NCBI GenBank assembly: GCA_028709805.1
Contig: JAQUTL010000006.1
Location: 1 to 64,000, forward strand
Direction of reading: 5' to 3'
From: Victivallaceae bacterium
GTDB taxonomy: Bacteria; Verrucomicrobiota; Lentisphaeria; Victivallales; Victivallaceae
DNA length: 64,000 bases
Part shown: in pieces, positions 42,723 to 51,200 of the stretch
Numbering within the stretch: the first letter of the stretch is position 1
Layout: each line of letters starts with the position of its first letter
Translations under genes and position numbers: made by a program
The notes under the pieces: generated by a model
The model's input: only the letters and a program-made list of their open reading frames with translations
Told to the model about the DNA's origin: nothing
Databases searched by the model: none

Positions 42723-43738
42723 TCTGGTTTGTTCTGTTCATGGTTGCCGTGCCGCTGGCGGCGCTGATGGCGGCGCTGCTGTTCGTGCAGTATCGCCGTT
42801 TTACCGGAGTGATCGGTGAACTTGAACGGAAACTTGAGGCGGAGCGCAACGACTTCGGCGTCCGTACCACAAGTTTTAGAATCGAGAATGAACAGCTTCA
42901 GACCGAGCGCGAGAAGATGCAGCGCGAAAAAGAGCGGCTGACCGAGCAGAAGTTCGCCATGGCCGAGGCCAATCTTACCATGCTTGAACTTAAGGAGAAG
43001 CTGACTGAACAGACCGCCGAACTCAAGAAACAGAAATTCGCCATGGCCGAGGCCAACCTGAAGATGCTGGAGCTGAACGAAAATCTGGCGGCGGAGAAGG
43101 AGAAGTCGGCCAAACTGCTGCGGAATATTCTGCCGGAGCGGGTGATCGCCGAACTTGGGGAAAACGGGCGCAGCGAGCCGGAACTGTTCGAGCATGTCAC
43201 GGTGTTTTTTTCCGATATCGTCGGGTTCACCGCGATTTCCGGAGCGCTTGATCCGGCGCTGCTTATTTCGGAACTCAGCGATATTTTCACTGAATTCGAT
43301 CATATTTTCGTCCGGAACGGCTGCGAGCGCATCAAGACCATCGGCGACGCCTATTTAAGCGTGTCCGGCATGCCGTCGCCGGATGCCGGCCACTTCTGCA
43401 ATATTCTGCGGTCGGCGCTTGAAGCGATAAAATATCTTGCGGAACGCAACCGCACCCACGATCTGAAATGGCAGATGCGGATGGGGATTAATTCAGGAAA
43501 GGTGGTCGGCGGCATTGTCGGCGTCGAAAAATACATCTACGATGTTTTCGGCGACACCATCAACACCGCCGCCCGGATGGAGCAAACCTCGGAACCCATG
43601 CGGATAAACGTGGCGGAAAGCACCTATTCACTGGCAAAAGACGAGTTCGAGTTTATCCCGCGGGAACCGGCGGCGGTGAAGGGCAAAGGGGTGATGCGGA
43701 TGTACTGGCTTACCGGGGAACGACAGCGGCAAGCGTGA
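42719..43738 (+). CDS. membrane-bound class III adenylate cyclase
   Basis: 339 aa from ATG 42719 (GGAG upstream). One N-terminal membrane segment (3-22) is followed by a long coiled coil containing a 22-residue segment repeated twice, KFAMAEANLxMLEL. The C-terminal cyclase domain has metal Asp residues in FFSDIVGF and TIGDAYL, the adenine-specifying Lys in RIKTIGD and Asp in YDVFGD, and the transition-state Asn/Arg in NTAARM. This pattern predicts cAMP. It is translationally coupled to the GT2 gene. Its 3' end overlaps the convergent next gene by 29 bp. Confidence 0.93.
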   Translation: MIWFVLFMVAVPLAALMAALLFVQYRRFTGVIGELERKLEAERNDFGVRTTSFRIENEQLQTEREKMQREKERLTEQKFAMAEANLTMLELKEKLTEQTAELKKQKFAMAEANLKMLELNENLAAEKEKSAKLLRNILPERVIAELGENGRSEPELFEHVTVFFSDIVGFTAISGALDPALLISELSDIFTEFDHIFVRNGCERIKTIGDAYLSVSGMPSPDAGHFCNILRSALEAIKYLAERNRTHDLKWQMRMGINSGKVVGGIVGVEKYIYDVFGDTINTAARMEQTSEPMRINVAESTYSLAKDEFEFIPREPAAVKGKGVMRMYWLTGERQRQA

Positions 43739-44555
43739 CATTCACTCCGCCGTTTTCGGTCCGCACGGCTTTTCCAGCAGTGACAATCCGGAAACATTCC
43801 CGGTTCAGCCACGGCAGGGCGGCAAACAGACGTGAAAGCAGTTCGGTTGCGGCTCCGCCGCCGGTTTGACGGACGGCAAGTTGGAAAATGACGGTGCTTT
43901 CCCGGAGGTCGAAGTCCGGCGTTTCCGACATTGCCCGGACGCTGCCGCCGTTTGGCGCGGTGAATCTGGCTCCGGGACACCAGACTCCGGCGCCGGAAAA
44001 CGGCACGATGCGGTTGAGTTCCGCCGCCAGAGCGTTTTCCAGTTCCGTCCAGTCGGCAACGCGGGGCGGCGTGACGAGGCCGGCGGCAGTTTCGGCGGTT
44101 GTTTCCATCAGCAGGCGGTCGGTGTCGGGGAAGGCGCTGAAGCGGAGTCGCAGCCGGTGCGCCGCGGTGCCGTTCCAAACATAATTCCACGCGGAGTTCA
44201 GAATGACGGCTGGGAAGCGCAGACCGCGTCCGGCGTTGGCGGCTGTCGGCAGCAGTTTTAGTTCACGGCGCGCGGCGGAAAGATCGGTTCCGGGCGCCGG
44301 ACTGAACAGTTTGCCGGCGTCATCGGTGACCGGCAGCAGACCGTTGGATGGAACGTCGATTTCAAAACTGACGGCAAGCTCGGTTCCGGAGTCCTGAACC
44401 CAGACGGCGGGCGACTGGTCGTTCCAGTCGGAGAAAGCTGAATCCCGCCCGATGCGGGTAATCTCGACCGGGGTTCTGGCAATGCCGACGGCCTTGCCGC
44501 CGAAGAGCGCCAGCGCCGTGCCGATATTAATGTGTTCCGAAGCGTTTCCTGACAT
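43710..44555 (-). CDS. hypothetical protein, beta-rich
   Basis: 281 aa from ATG 44555, which has a perfect AGGAGG upstream on the minus strand. There is no signal peptide or membrane segment, so it is probably cytoplasmic. The body alternates hydrophobic and charged residues as in beta structure. I do not recognise any family. It overlaps the convergent cyclase by 29 bp. Confidence 0.7.
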   Translation of the reverse strand: MSGNASEHINIGTALALFGGKAVGIARTPVEITRIGRDSAFSDWNDQSPAVWVQDSGTELAVSFEIDVPSNGLLPVTDDAGKLFSPAPGTDLSAARRELKLLPTAANAGRGLRFPAVILNSAWNYVWNGTAAHRLRLRFSAFPDTDRLLMETTAETAAGLVTPPRVADWTELENALAAELNRIVPFSGAGVWCPGARFTAPNGGSVRAMSETPDFDLRESTVIFQLAVRQTGGGAATELLSRLFAALPWLNRECFRIVTAGKAVRTENGGVNVTLAAVVPR

Positions 44556-44694
44556 GTTTTTCCTCCTTGACAGTTTGATTTTGAATGGTCGGATCGTCTC
44601 ATCGTAGCGCTGAAGTGTCAACCGCGGTGAAAGTCTTATTTCGGCGCAAAAATGTTTTTATCTTCACTAATTAGGGCAAAAGCGGCGGAAAAAC

Positions 44695-44723
44695 TTGCTT
44701 TTTGGGTAAAAATGGATTATCTT
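44695..44723 (+). promoter_or_regulatory. promoter of the PBP-pedestal/SEDS pair
   Basis: TTGCTT (44695-44700) and TATCTT (44718-44723) are separated by 17 bp, 25 bp before the ATG at 44748. AAGGA lies between. Confidence 0.6.
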
Positions 44724-44747
44724 TTTATAAAATAAGGAAAGCAAACG

Positions 44748-45449
44748 ATGCGGAACAGAATCGGCCTCCGGATGAATATCATGCTCGGCTTGTTCGGGCT
44801 GTGGCTGCTTGCCGTATTGGTTTCGCTGTTCAATATCGGAATATTCCAGCGCGATGAATATCTGCGCCGGGGTGACGATATCGCCGTCCGGCAGTTTTTC
44901 ATTCCGCCGCAGCGCGGCCGGATATTCGACAAAAAACGCACGGTGCTGGCCTGGTCGGAACGCTATTTTGATCTGACGGTTGACGCCGGCGCCGCCGAAA
45001 GCGGCGAATGGCCGGCGATCCGGGAGTCGCTTGCCGGAGTGCTGCCGAATATTCCGGAAAAGCCGGCGGCGAAAGACAGCAGTGCAAAAAACATTGTCCT
45101 GTTTCGCGGGGTTCCGGTGGACGCGCTTTCACAGCTGAAAACTCCGCTCGGCCGGTTTCATTCGCTCCGGATTCAGCCCCGGGTCGAACGGCGGGTCTAT
45201 GACGATCCGGCGGTACGCCGACTGATCGGAGAAGTCGCAAATTATGACAACTGCCTGACCGGAGTCTCCGGCGTGGAACAGCAGTATGACCGGACGTTGT
45301 CCGGCGTCGCGGAAATATATGAGATCACGGTGGACAAATACGGCAACGAGATATTGTCAACCCGCAAAGTGCTTCAGAAGCCCCGCGCCGGTTATCCCGT
45401 GGTACTGCCGTTCACACTTGAAGATATTCTGAAGGCTAACCGGGAGTAG
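44748..45449 (+). CDS. penicillin-binding-protein pedestal domain without transpeptidase
   Basis: 233 aa. One N-terminal membrane helix (about 9-30) and a class B PBP dimerization/pedestal domain: RRGDDIAVRQFFIPPQRGRIFDKKRTVLAWS, then RVYDDPAVRRLIGEV, and SGVEQQYDRTLSG as in full PBP2/FtsI. The protein ends just where the transpeptidase domain would start (VVLPFTLEDILKANRE). There are no SxxK, SxN or KTG motifs. A normal stop and the SEDS gene 4 bp downstream argue for a real short form. It probably acts as a non-catalytic partner of that SEDS protein. Confidence 0.85.
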   Translation: MRNRIGLRMNIMLGLFGLWLLAVLVSLFNIGIFQRDEYLRRGDDIAVRQFFIPPQRGRIFDKKRTVLAWSERYFDLTVDAGAAESGEWPAIRESLAGVLPNIPEKPAAKDSSAKNIVLFRGVPVDALSQLKTPLGRFHSLRIQPRVERRVYDDPAVRRLIGEVANYDNCLTGVSGVEQQYDRTLSGVAEIYEITVDKYGNEILSTRKVLQKPRAGYPVVLPFTLEDILKANRE

Positions 45450-45453
45450 GCGG

Positions 45454-46560
45454 ATGAACGGGCAGAAAATGGAATCGGGACGCAGCTGGGAGCGCCGGAG
45501 TCTGGCATGGTCGGCCGCGGTGCTGTGCGCGTTGCTCGGCATGTGGGGCTGCATGGCGATATACAGTACCCAGATCGCCGCGCTGCGCGACTGGAACTTT
45601 TTGGGCCGTCAAATCGTTTTTCTGCTGATCGGCGTTCCGGTGCTGGTAATATGCTGGAAAATTCCGTTCCGCTGGTACGAGCGCTTCGGAGTACCGGTGG
45701 CGTTGGCGGCGCTGTTCGGCGTGTTCAGCGTTCTGTTCTGGGGGCGGCCGATCAACGGCATGTCCGGCTGGTTTGAGCCGTTCGGAGGAATACAGATTCA
45801 GCCATCGGAATTCGCCAAGCCGTGTTATCTGCTGCTGCTGGCGCTGTTATGGCGCCGCGTCGCTCCGCGAAGCGAGCTTGCGGCCATGACGGTGTGTTTT
45901 GTCGCGGCGGCGGCGTTTTCGATCCCGGTGGCGCTGGAGCCGGACTACGGGTCGGCGGTGATTTTCGCGGCGATGCTGCTGATATTCCTGTTCATTTCCG
46001 GCTGCGGACTGTGGAAACTTCTGCTCGGCGGAACTTTGTTGTGTGCGATCGGCGCGGCTCTGGCGGCGCTGCGGTGGGATATGGTGGTCCGGCGGTTCGA
46101 GGCGGTCTTCGGCAATGCCGACATGCTGGGAAACGGCTGGCATGTTCAACAGTTCCAGCTGGCCATTGCCCGGGGCGGGTGGATGGGGTCTAAACTGGGA
46201 AACACGGTGTGGACGGAAAACTATCTGCCGCTGGCGCACAACGATTCCATCTTCGCTTCCATGGCTGAAACGCTTGGATTTCTGGGGACGATTCCGCTGT
46301 TGGCGCTGTTGTGCGCGCTGGTGGTGGTGCTGGTCAGACTGGCTCGCGGCTGCGATGACGATACCGGAAAAATATTCGTTGGATCGGCGGCGTTTCTGAT
46401 CGCGCTTCAGTCGCTGCTGCACATAAGCGTGAACGCCGCGCTGCTGCCGCCCACCGGGTTGACGCTGCCGCTGATCAGTTACGGCGGCAGTTCTCTGATC
46501 GGGACAATGATGCTGGTCGGGATGGCGCTCAGCGCCGCCGATGCGGAAAAATCGGAATAA
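45454..46560 (+). CDS. SEDS-family peptidoglycan polymerase (RodA/FtsW-like)
   Basis: 368 aa with about ten membrane segments. The catalytic Asp is in the EPDYGSA motif of the large loop; IQIQPSEFAKP and PPTGLTLPLISYGGSSL are family blocks. SEDS proteins polymerise glycan strands from lipid II and need a class B PBP for activity. Here the adjacent PBP-like protein lacks a transpeptidase. FtsW is not in the mraZ cluster, so this could be RodA or FtsW. Confidence 0.93.
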   Translation: MNGQKMESGRSWERRSLAWSAAVLCALLGMWGCMAIYSTQIAALRDWNFLGRQIVFLLIGVPVLVICWKIPFRWYERFGVPVALAALFGVFSVLFWGRPINGMSGWFEPFGGIQIQPSEFAKPCYLLLLALLWRRVAPRSELAAMTVCFVAAAAFSIPVALEPDYGSAVIFAAMLLIFLFISGCGLWKLLLGGTLLCAIGAALAALRWDMVVRRFEAVFGNADMLGNGWHVQQFQLAIARGGWMGSKLGNTVWTENYLPLAHNDSIFASMAETLGFLGTIPLLALLCALVVVLVRLARGCDDDTGKIFVGSAAFLIALQSLLHISVNAALLPPTGLTLPLISYGGSSLIGTMMLVGMALSAADAEKSE

Positions 46561-46590
46561 ATTGCCTTTCGTTCTTGTAAAAAGTGTTAA

Positions 46591-46894
46591 ACGGAGGTAT
46601 TTTAGAATAAAGCGGACGGCGCCGCCCGATGCGGAGCCGACTGGATGTAAATCAATTAACGAGGATGGTATGAGCACTGAAAACGTGACGCTTGCCCAAG
46701 AAAGCGAACCTCCGTCTAGTAGTCGGCCGGGAACGGTCGGCGCCTCCTCGTTGTTCATCTTCTGATAGGGCATTGGATAAGGGGGGCGGCGGCAGTCGTT
46801 CCGGTCGATTCCTTGACGGTTATTCAAAAAGGAATTGCCAAATGCTTGATTATTTTTCTTTTGAGTCTCATGTTTCACCGTTTGGGGTGGCAGC
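46591..46894 (+). promoter_or_regulatory. structured leader of corA with two short reading frames
   Basis: The 330-bp gap holds several complementary segments: ACGGAGGT (46591-46598) with ACCTCCGT (46708-46715); ACGAGGA (46659-46665) with TCCTCGT (46745-46751); ATTCCTT (46808-46814) with AAGGAAT (46829-46835). The first two interleave, so they form a pseudoknot or are alternatives. The second and third mask the ribosome sites of two short frames at 46670 and 46842. This resembles leaders that control Mg2+ transporter genes. It does not match the M-box consensus by eye. Confidence 0.5.
46670..46765 (+). CDS. possible 31-aa leader peptide upstream of corA
   Basis: ATG at 46670 after GAGGA (46661-46665), 31 codons to TGA at 46763. 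The peptide is Ser-, Glu- and Pro-containing (ESEPPSSSRPG). Its ribosome site pairs with a segment inside its own coding region (46745-46751). It could be a regulatory reading frame; expression is not proven. Confidence 0.4.
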   Translation: MSTENVTLAQESEPPSSSRPGTVGASSLFIF

Positions 46895-46898
46895 ATGA
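46842..46898 (+). CDS. possible 18-aa leader peptide coupled to corA
   Basis: ATG at 46842 after AAGGA (46829-46833), 18 codons ending in TGA at 46896-46898, which overlaps the corA ATG (46895) as ATGA. The peptide begins MLDYFSFESH. Its ribosome site is inside the hairpin 46808-46835, so opening that hairpin would allow coupled translation of corA. Confidence 0.45.
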   Translation: MLDYFSFESHVSPFGVAA

Positions 46899-47824
46899 TC
46901 CAGATGTTTCACAAAGCCAGTTACAATCTGCGCGAAGTGTCCGACCGCGAGCCGGGGTGCTGGATCAACATCTCGGCTCCGACGCCGGCTGAAGTGGACG
47001 ATATTTCCCGCCGGCTGAATATTCCGCCGACCATGCTTACCGACCCGCTGGACGAAGATGAACGCGCCAGAATCGAAGTCGAGGACGATACGCTGCTGAT
47101 TCTGCTGCGCGTGCCTTATTTTACCAGTGACGCCGATGTGCCGTTTCGCGTGGTTCCGCTCGGCATCATTTATTCCGGCGACTTTGTCATCACCGTGTCG
47201 AGCCGGCACGCCACCATTATGAACGATTTTTCCAACGGGCTGGTGCGCAATTTTATTACGGTAAACCGCGAGCGGTTCATATTCCAGATACTCAACCGCG
47301 CCGCGCTGCTTTACCTTAACTATCTTAAAGAAATCAACATTCGCACCGAAAATATCGAGCGCGAACTTCAGACCGCGGTCAGCAACCACAAGTTGATCAA
47401 CATGCAGTTGCTGGGCAAGAGCTTGGTGTATTTCACCACCAGTCTGAAAGCGAACGAGATCATGATCGGGCGGCTTTCCAATTTGAAGATGTTCAAGGTG
47501 TCGGACGATGACGAGGAGATGTTCGCCGACGTGATCGTCGAGTACCGCCAGGCGCTGGAAATGGCGACGGTTTATAACAACATTCTCAACGGAACCATGG
47601 ACGCGTTTGCTTCGATCATCTCCAACAACCTGAACGTGGTAATGCGGACTTTGACCTATATCAGCATCATACTGATGGTGCCGACGCTGATTACCAGCAT
47701 GTACGGCATGAACATCGCCTGGCTGCCGTTTGCACAAAACCCTTACGGGTTGTATATTATTATGGGAGCCTCGGTGGTTGTGTCGCTGCTGGTGTGGTTC
47801 AGCCTCAGGAAGCGGAAACTTTAA
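46895..47824 (+). CDS. corA: CorA-type divalent cation channel
   Basis: 309 aa. A cytoplasmic funnel domain, a long stalk helix, and two membrane helices at the C-terminus with the signature MYGMN before the outer loop. It takes up Mg2+ (and Co2+ or Ni2+). The start overlaps a short upstream frame. It is followed 12 bp later by ugd. Confidence 0.94.
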   Translation: MIQMFHKASYNLREVSDREPGCWINISAPTPAEVDDISRRLNIPPTMLTDPLDEDERARIEVEDDTLLILLRVPYFTSDADVPFRVVPLGIIYSGDFVITVSSRHATIMNDFSNGLVRNFITVNRERFIFQILNRAALLYLNYLKEINIRTENIERELQTAVSNHKLINMQLLGKSLVYFTTSLKANEIMIGRLSNLKMFKVSDDDEEMFADVIVEYRQALEMATVYNNILNGTMDAFASIISNNLNVVMRTLTYISIILMVPTLITSMYGMNIAWLPFAQNPYGLYIIMGASVVVSLLVWFSLRKRKL

Positions 47825-47836
47825 AGGATTGCTGGA

Positions 47837-49207
47837 ATGAAAAAAAATATTTTGTGCATTGGCGCCGGTTATGTGGGCAGTCCCACCATGGCGGTGATCG
47901 CCGACAATTGTCCGGACTGCATTGTGACGGTGGTGGACATCAATGAAAAGCGCATAGCGGCATGGAATTCCGACAATCTGCCGATATACGAGCCGGGACT
48001 TGACGAGGTGGTGAAGCGCCGGCGCGGGAAAAATCTTTTTTATTCCACCGACATTCCGGCGGCGATCAGAAAAGCCGACATCATCTTTGTATCGGTAAAC
48101 ACTCCGACCAAAACCTTCGGGTCGGGCGCCGGTAAGGCGGCCGATCTGCAGTATCTGGAAAAGACCGCGAGAAGCATCGTTGAATATGCGGATTCCGACA
48201 AAATCGTGGTCGAAAAGAGCACGCTGCCGGTGCGCACCGCTCAGGCGATGAGCCGTATTCTGCAAAGCAATCGCAAGCATCTCAAGTTTCCGGTGGTTTC
48301 CAATCCGGAGTTTCTGGCCGAAGGTACCGCGATCAACGATCTTCAGCATCCGGACCGGGTGCTGATCGGCGGACTGGAAACGCCGGAGGGGCGCACCGCG
48401 GTCGAAACGGTGGCCGGGATTTACGCCAACTGGGTGCCGCGGGAAAGGATCATCACCACCAATTTGTGGTCGAGCGAACTGACCAAACTGGTGTCGAACG
48501 CGCTGCTGGCCCAGCGGATATCGTCGATCAACAGCATTTCAGCGTTGTGCGAGAAAACCGAGGCCAATGTCTATGAGGTGGCCGCGGCCGCCGGACGCGA
48601 CTCCAGGATCGGCTCAAAGTTTTTGAAAGCCGGCATCGGGTTCGGCGGATCGTGCTTCAAGAAGGATATTCTCAATCTGGTCTATCTCTGCGAGTATTAC
48701 GGACTGCCGGAAGTGGCGGCGTATTGGGAGCAGGTGGTGAAAATCAACGATTTTCAGGCAAGCCGATTCGTCAAGAACATGCTCAGCTCGATGTTCAACA
48801 CGGTGGCCGACAAGAAGATCGCCGTTTTCGGATTCGCTTTTAAGGCCGACACCAGCGACACCCGGGAATCCCCGGCTTGCGCCGTATGTCTGCAACTGCT
48901 TGAAGAGCGCGCCAATATCGCCATCCATGACCCGAAGGCGCTGGAAAACGCCAAGGTGGATTTGGCCGATGCCGTCGGCAATATTGAATACGTCGATTGT
49001 CCGTACGAAGCGGTCACGGGTGCGCATGCGATCGCCGTTATGACCGACTGGCCGGAATTTGCGAAACTCGACTATCGGCGGATATTCGAGCTGATGGAAA
49101 AACCGGCGTTTATTTTTGACGGCCGGAACATATTGGATCATAAGGCGCTTTATGAGATTGGGTTCAATGTCTACCCGATCGGCAAAAAAGCGCTGGTCAG
49201 GCAGTGA
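47837..49207 (+). CDS. ugd: UDP-glucose 6-dehydrogenase
   Basis: 456 aa, the longer eukaryote-like form. It oxidises UDP-glucose to UDP-glucuronate with two NAD+. The NAD motif is [18 protein letters not shown], the catalytic Cys273 is in [10 protein letters not shown], and [30 protein letters not shown] are family blocks. UDP-glucuronate would feed envelope or capsule polysaccharide synthesis. Confidence 0.95.
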   Translation: MKKNILCIGAGYVGSPTMAVIADNCPDCIVTVVDINEKRIAAWNSDNLPIYEPGLDEVVKRRRGKNLFYSTDIPAAIRKADIIFVSVNTPTKTFGSGAGKAADLQYLEKTARSIVEYADSDKIVVEKSTLPVRTAQAMSRILQSNRKHLKFPVVSNPEFLAEGTAINDLQHPDRVLIGGLETPEGRTAVETVAGIYANWVPRERIITTNLWSSELTKLVSNALLAQRISSINSISALCEKTEANVYEVAAAAGRDSRIGSKFLKAGIGFGGSCFKKDILNLVYLCEYYGLPEVAAYWEQVVKINDFQASRFVKNMLSSMFNTVADKKIAVFGFAFKADTSDTRESPACAVCLQLLEERANIAIHDPKALENAKVDLADAVGNIEYVDCPYEAVTGAHAIAVMTDWPEFAKLDYRRIFELMEKPAFIFDGRNILDHKALYEIGFNVYPIGKKALVRQ

Positions 49208-49307
49208 GGCTGCCGGGGTTGGGCTTGATTTTGAAACGGCGGGGTGACGATGAATCGTCTCGCACAAAGCATACAGGCCGCACAACCGGACGGAGGGTTG
49301 AATTTGA

Positions 49308-49338
49308 AACGGCGTCGGTGACGGCGCCGTTTTTTTTT
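49308..49338 (+). terminator. rho-independent terminator of ugd
   Basis: AACGGCG (49308-49314) pairs with CGCCGTT (49325-49331) and runs into nine T. An 11-bp part of its left side (TTGAAACGGCG) also occurs at about 49231. Confidence 0.8.
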
Positions 49339-49403
49339 GTTTTTTTTCATAAAGTCAGGAACCGGCTCTTTCTTCAGCATGTCTAAGGCAGCAGTTCCCG
49401 TTC

Positions 49404-49472
49404 GGCGTCTTCTCGTTCCCAAACCTCCAGGTTCGGAAATCCCTCCCCCAGAGAAGACGCCTTCTTATTTTT
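49404..49472 (+). ncRNA. possible small RNA or second terminator
   Basis: GGCGTCTTCTC (49404-49414) pairs perfectly with GAGAAGACGCC (49451-49461). A small inner hairpin (AACCT-CC-AGGTT) lies in the loop, and TTCTTATTTTTT follows. It may be the 3' end of a small RNA starting near 49340. The gap 49208-49634 holds no convincing protein gene. Confidence 0.35.
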
Positions 49473-49634
49473 TCCGCAGAGCGCATCGGGGCGGCGCACC
49501 GGCTCCGAGGTCCGATTTTCCCGCCGTCCGGCAGTGAAATATTTCCGGCACTTTTGCCGATGCCCCGCCATTTGCCGCGAACCGCGTTTTTTTTGCCTTT
49601 TTTTTAACAATAAAACTTGTATTCCATCAAAGAC

Positions 49635-49684
49635 AGGGTAAAATAGGTGTGTAATGGGTTAAAAAGGTTTAAAAAGGAAGAGAA
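49635..49684 (+). promoter_or_regulatory. five 10-bp phased repeats, candidate MraZ operator
   Basis: Five consecutive 10-bp units run up to the mraZ start: AGGGTAAAAT, AGGTGTGTAA, TGGGTTAAAA, AGGTTTAAAA, AGGAAGAGAA. Each has GG at the same position on the helix face. Known MraZ proteins bind short G-rich repeats spaced by one helical turn ahead of their own gene, so this is a good autoregulatory site. The last unit is also the ribosome site. Confidence 0.65.
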
Positions 49685-50167
49685 ATGGGCGATAATTTTT
49701 ATCTTGGCAGATACGAGCATTCGCTTGACGCTCAGTATCGGGTTGCGATCCCGAGCGAGTGGCGCGATGGCGACGCCTGTGCCTTTATTCTCTTCAAGGG
49801 GCATGACCGGACGCTGACGCTGTTCCCGGTTGAGGTGTTCATGGAGTTTGTGAACCGGGTTCGCGGCGGATCTTTCGCCAGTTTTGAGATACAGGAGCTT
49901 CTTGCCTGGGTGGGCGAGCGGACCCGCCGGTGTCAGTGTGACAAGCAGGGACGGGTAAAGCTGGACAAGGATATGCTCGACGCCTGCGGAATCGGTTCGC
50001 AACTCGAGCTGGTCGGCGCGGTCACGCATATTCTGATGCGCGCCCCCAGAATGCCGGGGGACTCCGAGGTGCGCGACAACGCCTTTTTTGCAAAACTCAA
50101 AGAATTTTCCGGAGACGGCGGGTCCGATTTTCTGCGTGGACTGCTGGCCTCCGTGGATAAGAAATGA
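49685..50167 (+). CDS. mraZ: MraZ transcriptional regulator
   Basis: 160 aa with two AbrB-like (SpoVT) DNA-binding halves: YEHSLDAQYRVAIPSEWR and CDKQGRVKLDKDML. MraZ rings repress the dcw cluster in other bacteria. It is the first gene of this cluster and overlaps rsmH by 4 bp. The phased repeats upstream fit its known way of binding. Confidence 0.95.
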   Translation: MGDNFYLGRYEHSLDAQYRVAIPSEWRDGDACAFILFKGHDRTLTLFPVEVFMEFVNRVRGGSFASFEIQELLAWVGERTRRCQCDKQGRVKLDKDMLDACGIGSQLELVGAVTHILMRAPRMPGDSEVRDNAFFAKLKEFSGDGGSDFLRGLLASVDKK

Positions 50168-51156
50168 ACGCCGGACTCGATAACGCCGGCTTGCCCGGTT
50201 CGACGGAGAAATACACCCATTTGCCGGTTTTGCCCCGGGAAGTGGCGCATTACCTCTCCTTCGGTGAACGGCCGGTGAGGTTGATTGACGGAACAGTCGG
50301 CTCCGGCGGACACTCCAGCCTGCTGCTGGCGGCGAATCCGAAGGCGTTGCTGCTGGGAATCGACCGCGACGGCGAGGCGCTGGAACGCGCCGCCCGGCGG
50401 CTGGCTTTTGCCGGTGACCGGGTGAAGCTGGTGCACGGCGAGTTCGGAGATATTGCCGCGACCGCCGCGGACAACGGATTCGCCGGCGCGGACGGGATAT
50501 TGCTGGACATCGGAGTGTCGTCGCCGCAGATTGACGATCCGTCGCGCGGGTTCTCCTGGCGGAACGATGGACCGCTGGATATGCGGATGGATGCAAGCTG
50601 CGGGATAAGCGCGGCCGAACTGCTGAACACCTGTCCGGAGGAGCGGCTGGCGGCGATATTTCATGACTGGGGTGAAATCCGGTCGGCTCGGAAGTTGGCG
50701 GCGGCCGTGGTCGTCCGGCGGAAGACGGCGCCGTTTGCCGGGACCGTCGAGTTTGCCGATTTCTGCGAGAGCGTGCTGGGGCGGACGCCGCGCGGTGTGC
50801 TGCCGCTGCCGACGCTGGTGTTTCAGGCGCTGCGGATTGCGGTGAATGACGAACTCGGGCAGTTGGAGCGCGGACTTTCCGGGGCGCTGAAAACGCTGTG
50901 TCCGGGCGGTGTGATGGCGGTGATAAGTTTTCATTCGCTGGAAGACCGGATGGTAAAAAATTTTATGCGCGACGCGGCCCGCGGTTGCGTCTGTCCGCCG
51001 GACTTCCCGGTGTGCCGCTGCGGTCACCGGCCGGAGGTGGAACTGGTGACGCGCAAGGCGGTCATGGCCGGAGAGGAAGAACTGGCGGCGAACCGCCGGT
51101 CGGCTCCGGCGCGGCTGCGGGTGGCGAGAAAAACTGATTTTGAGAAGTCAAATTGA
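50164..51156 (+). CDS. rsmH: 16S rRNA (cytosine1402-N4)-methyltransferase
   Basis: 330 aa. HLPVLPREVAHYL opens the domain, the SAM loop is DGTVGSGGHSS, DIGVSSPQIDDPSRGFSWRNDGPLDMRM and VISFHSLEDRMVKNF are diagnostic. It methylates N4 of C1402 in 16S rRNA. It is in its usual place after mraZ. Confidence 0.97.
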   Translation: MNAGLDNAGLPGSTEKYTHLPVLPREVAHYLSFGERPVRLIDGTVGSGGHSSLLLAANPKALLLGIDRDGEALERAARRLAFAGDRVKLVHGEFGDIAATAADNGFAGADGILLDIGVSSPQIDDPSRGFSWRNDGPLDMRMDASCGISAAELLNTCPEERLAAIFHDWGEIRSARKLAAAVVVRRKTAPFAGTVEFADFCESVLGRTPRGVLPLPTLVFQALRIAVNDELGQLERGLSGALKTLCPGGVMAVISFHSLEDRMVKNFMRDAARGCVCPPDFPVCRCGHRPEVELVTRKAVMAGEEELAANRRSAPARLRVARKTDFEKSN

Positions 51157-51200
51157 AAAATTTATAAAAACGGATGGAATGCGGGGAGCGGTTGAGTGCG

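Noticed and set aside
46591-46894. M-box or another known riboswitch upstream of corA
   Set aside because: The conserved M-box blocks (GGTGAGGCTCC, GCTGCTGCC, AATGGGT) are not found, nor those of GEMM or TPP switches. Only pairing segments and short frames are seen.
49340-49480. SRP RNA or tmRNA in the ugd-mraZ gap
   Set aside because: The SRP block GGAAGG-AGCAG and the tRNA-like tmRNA ends are absent on both strands.
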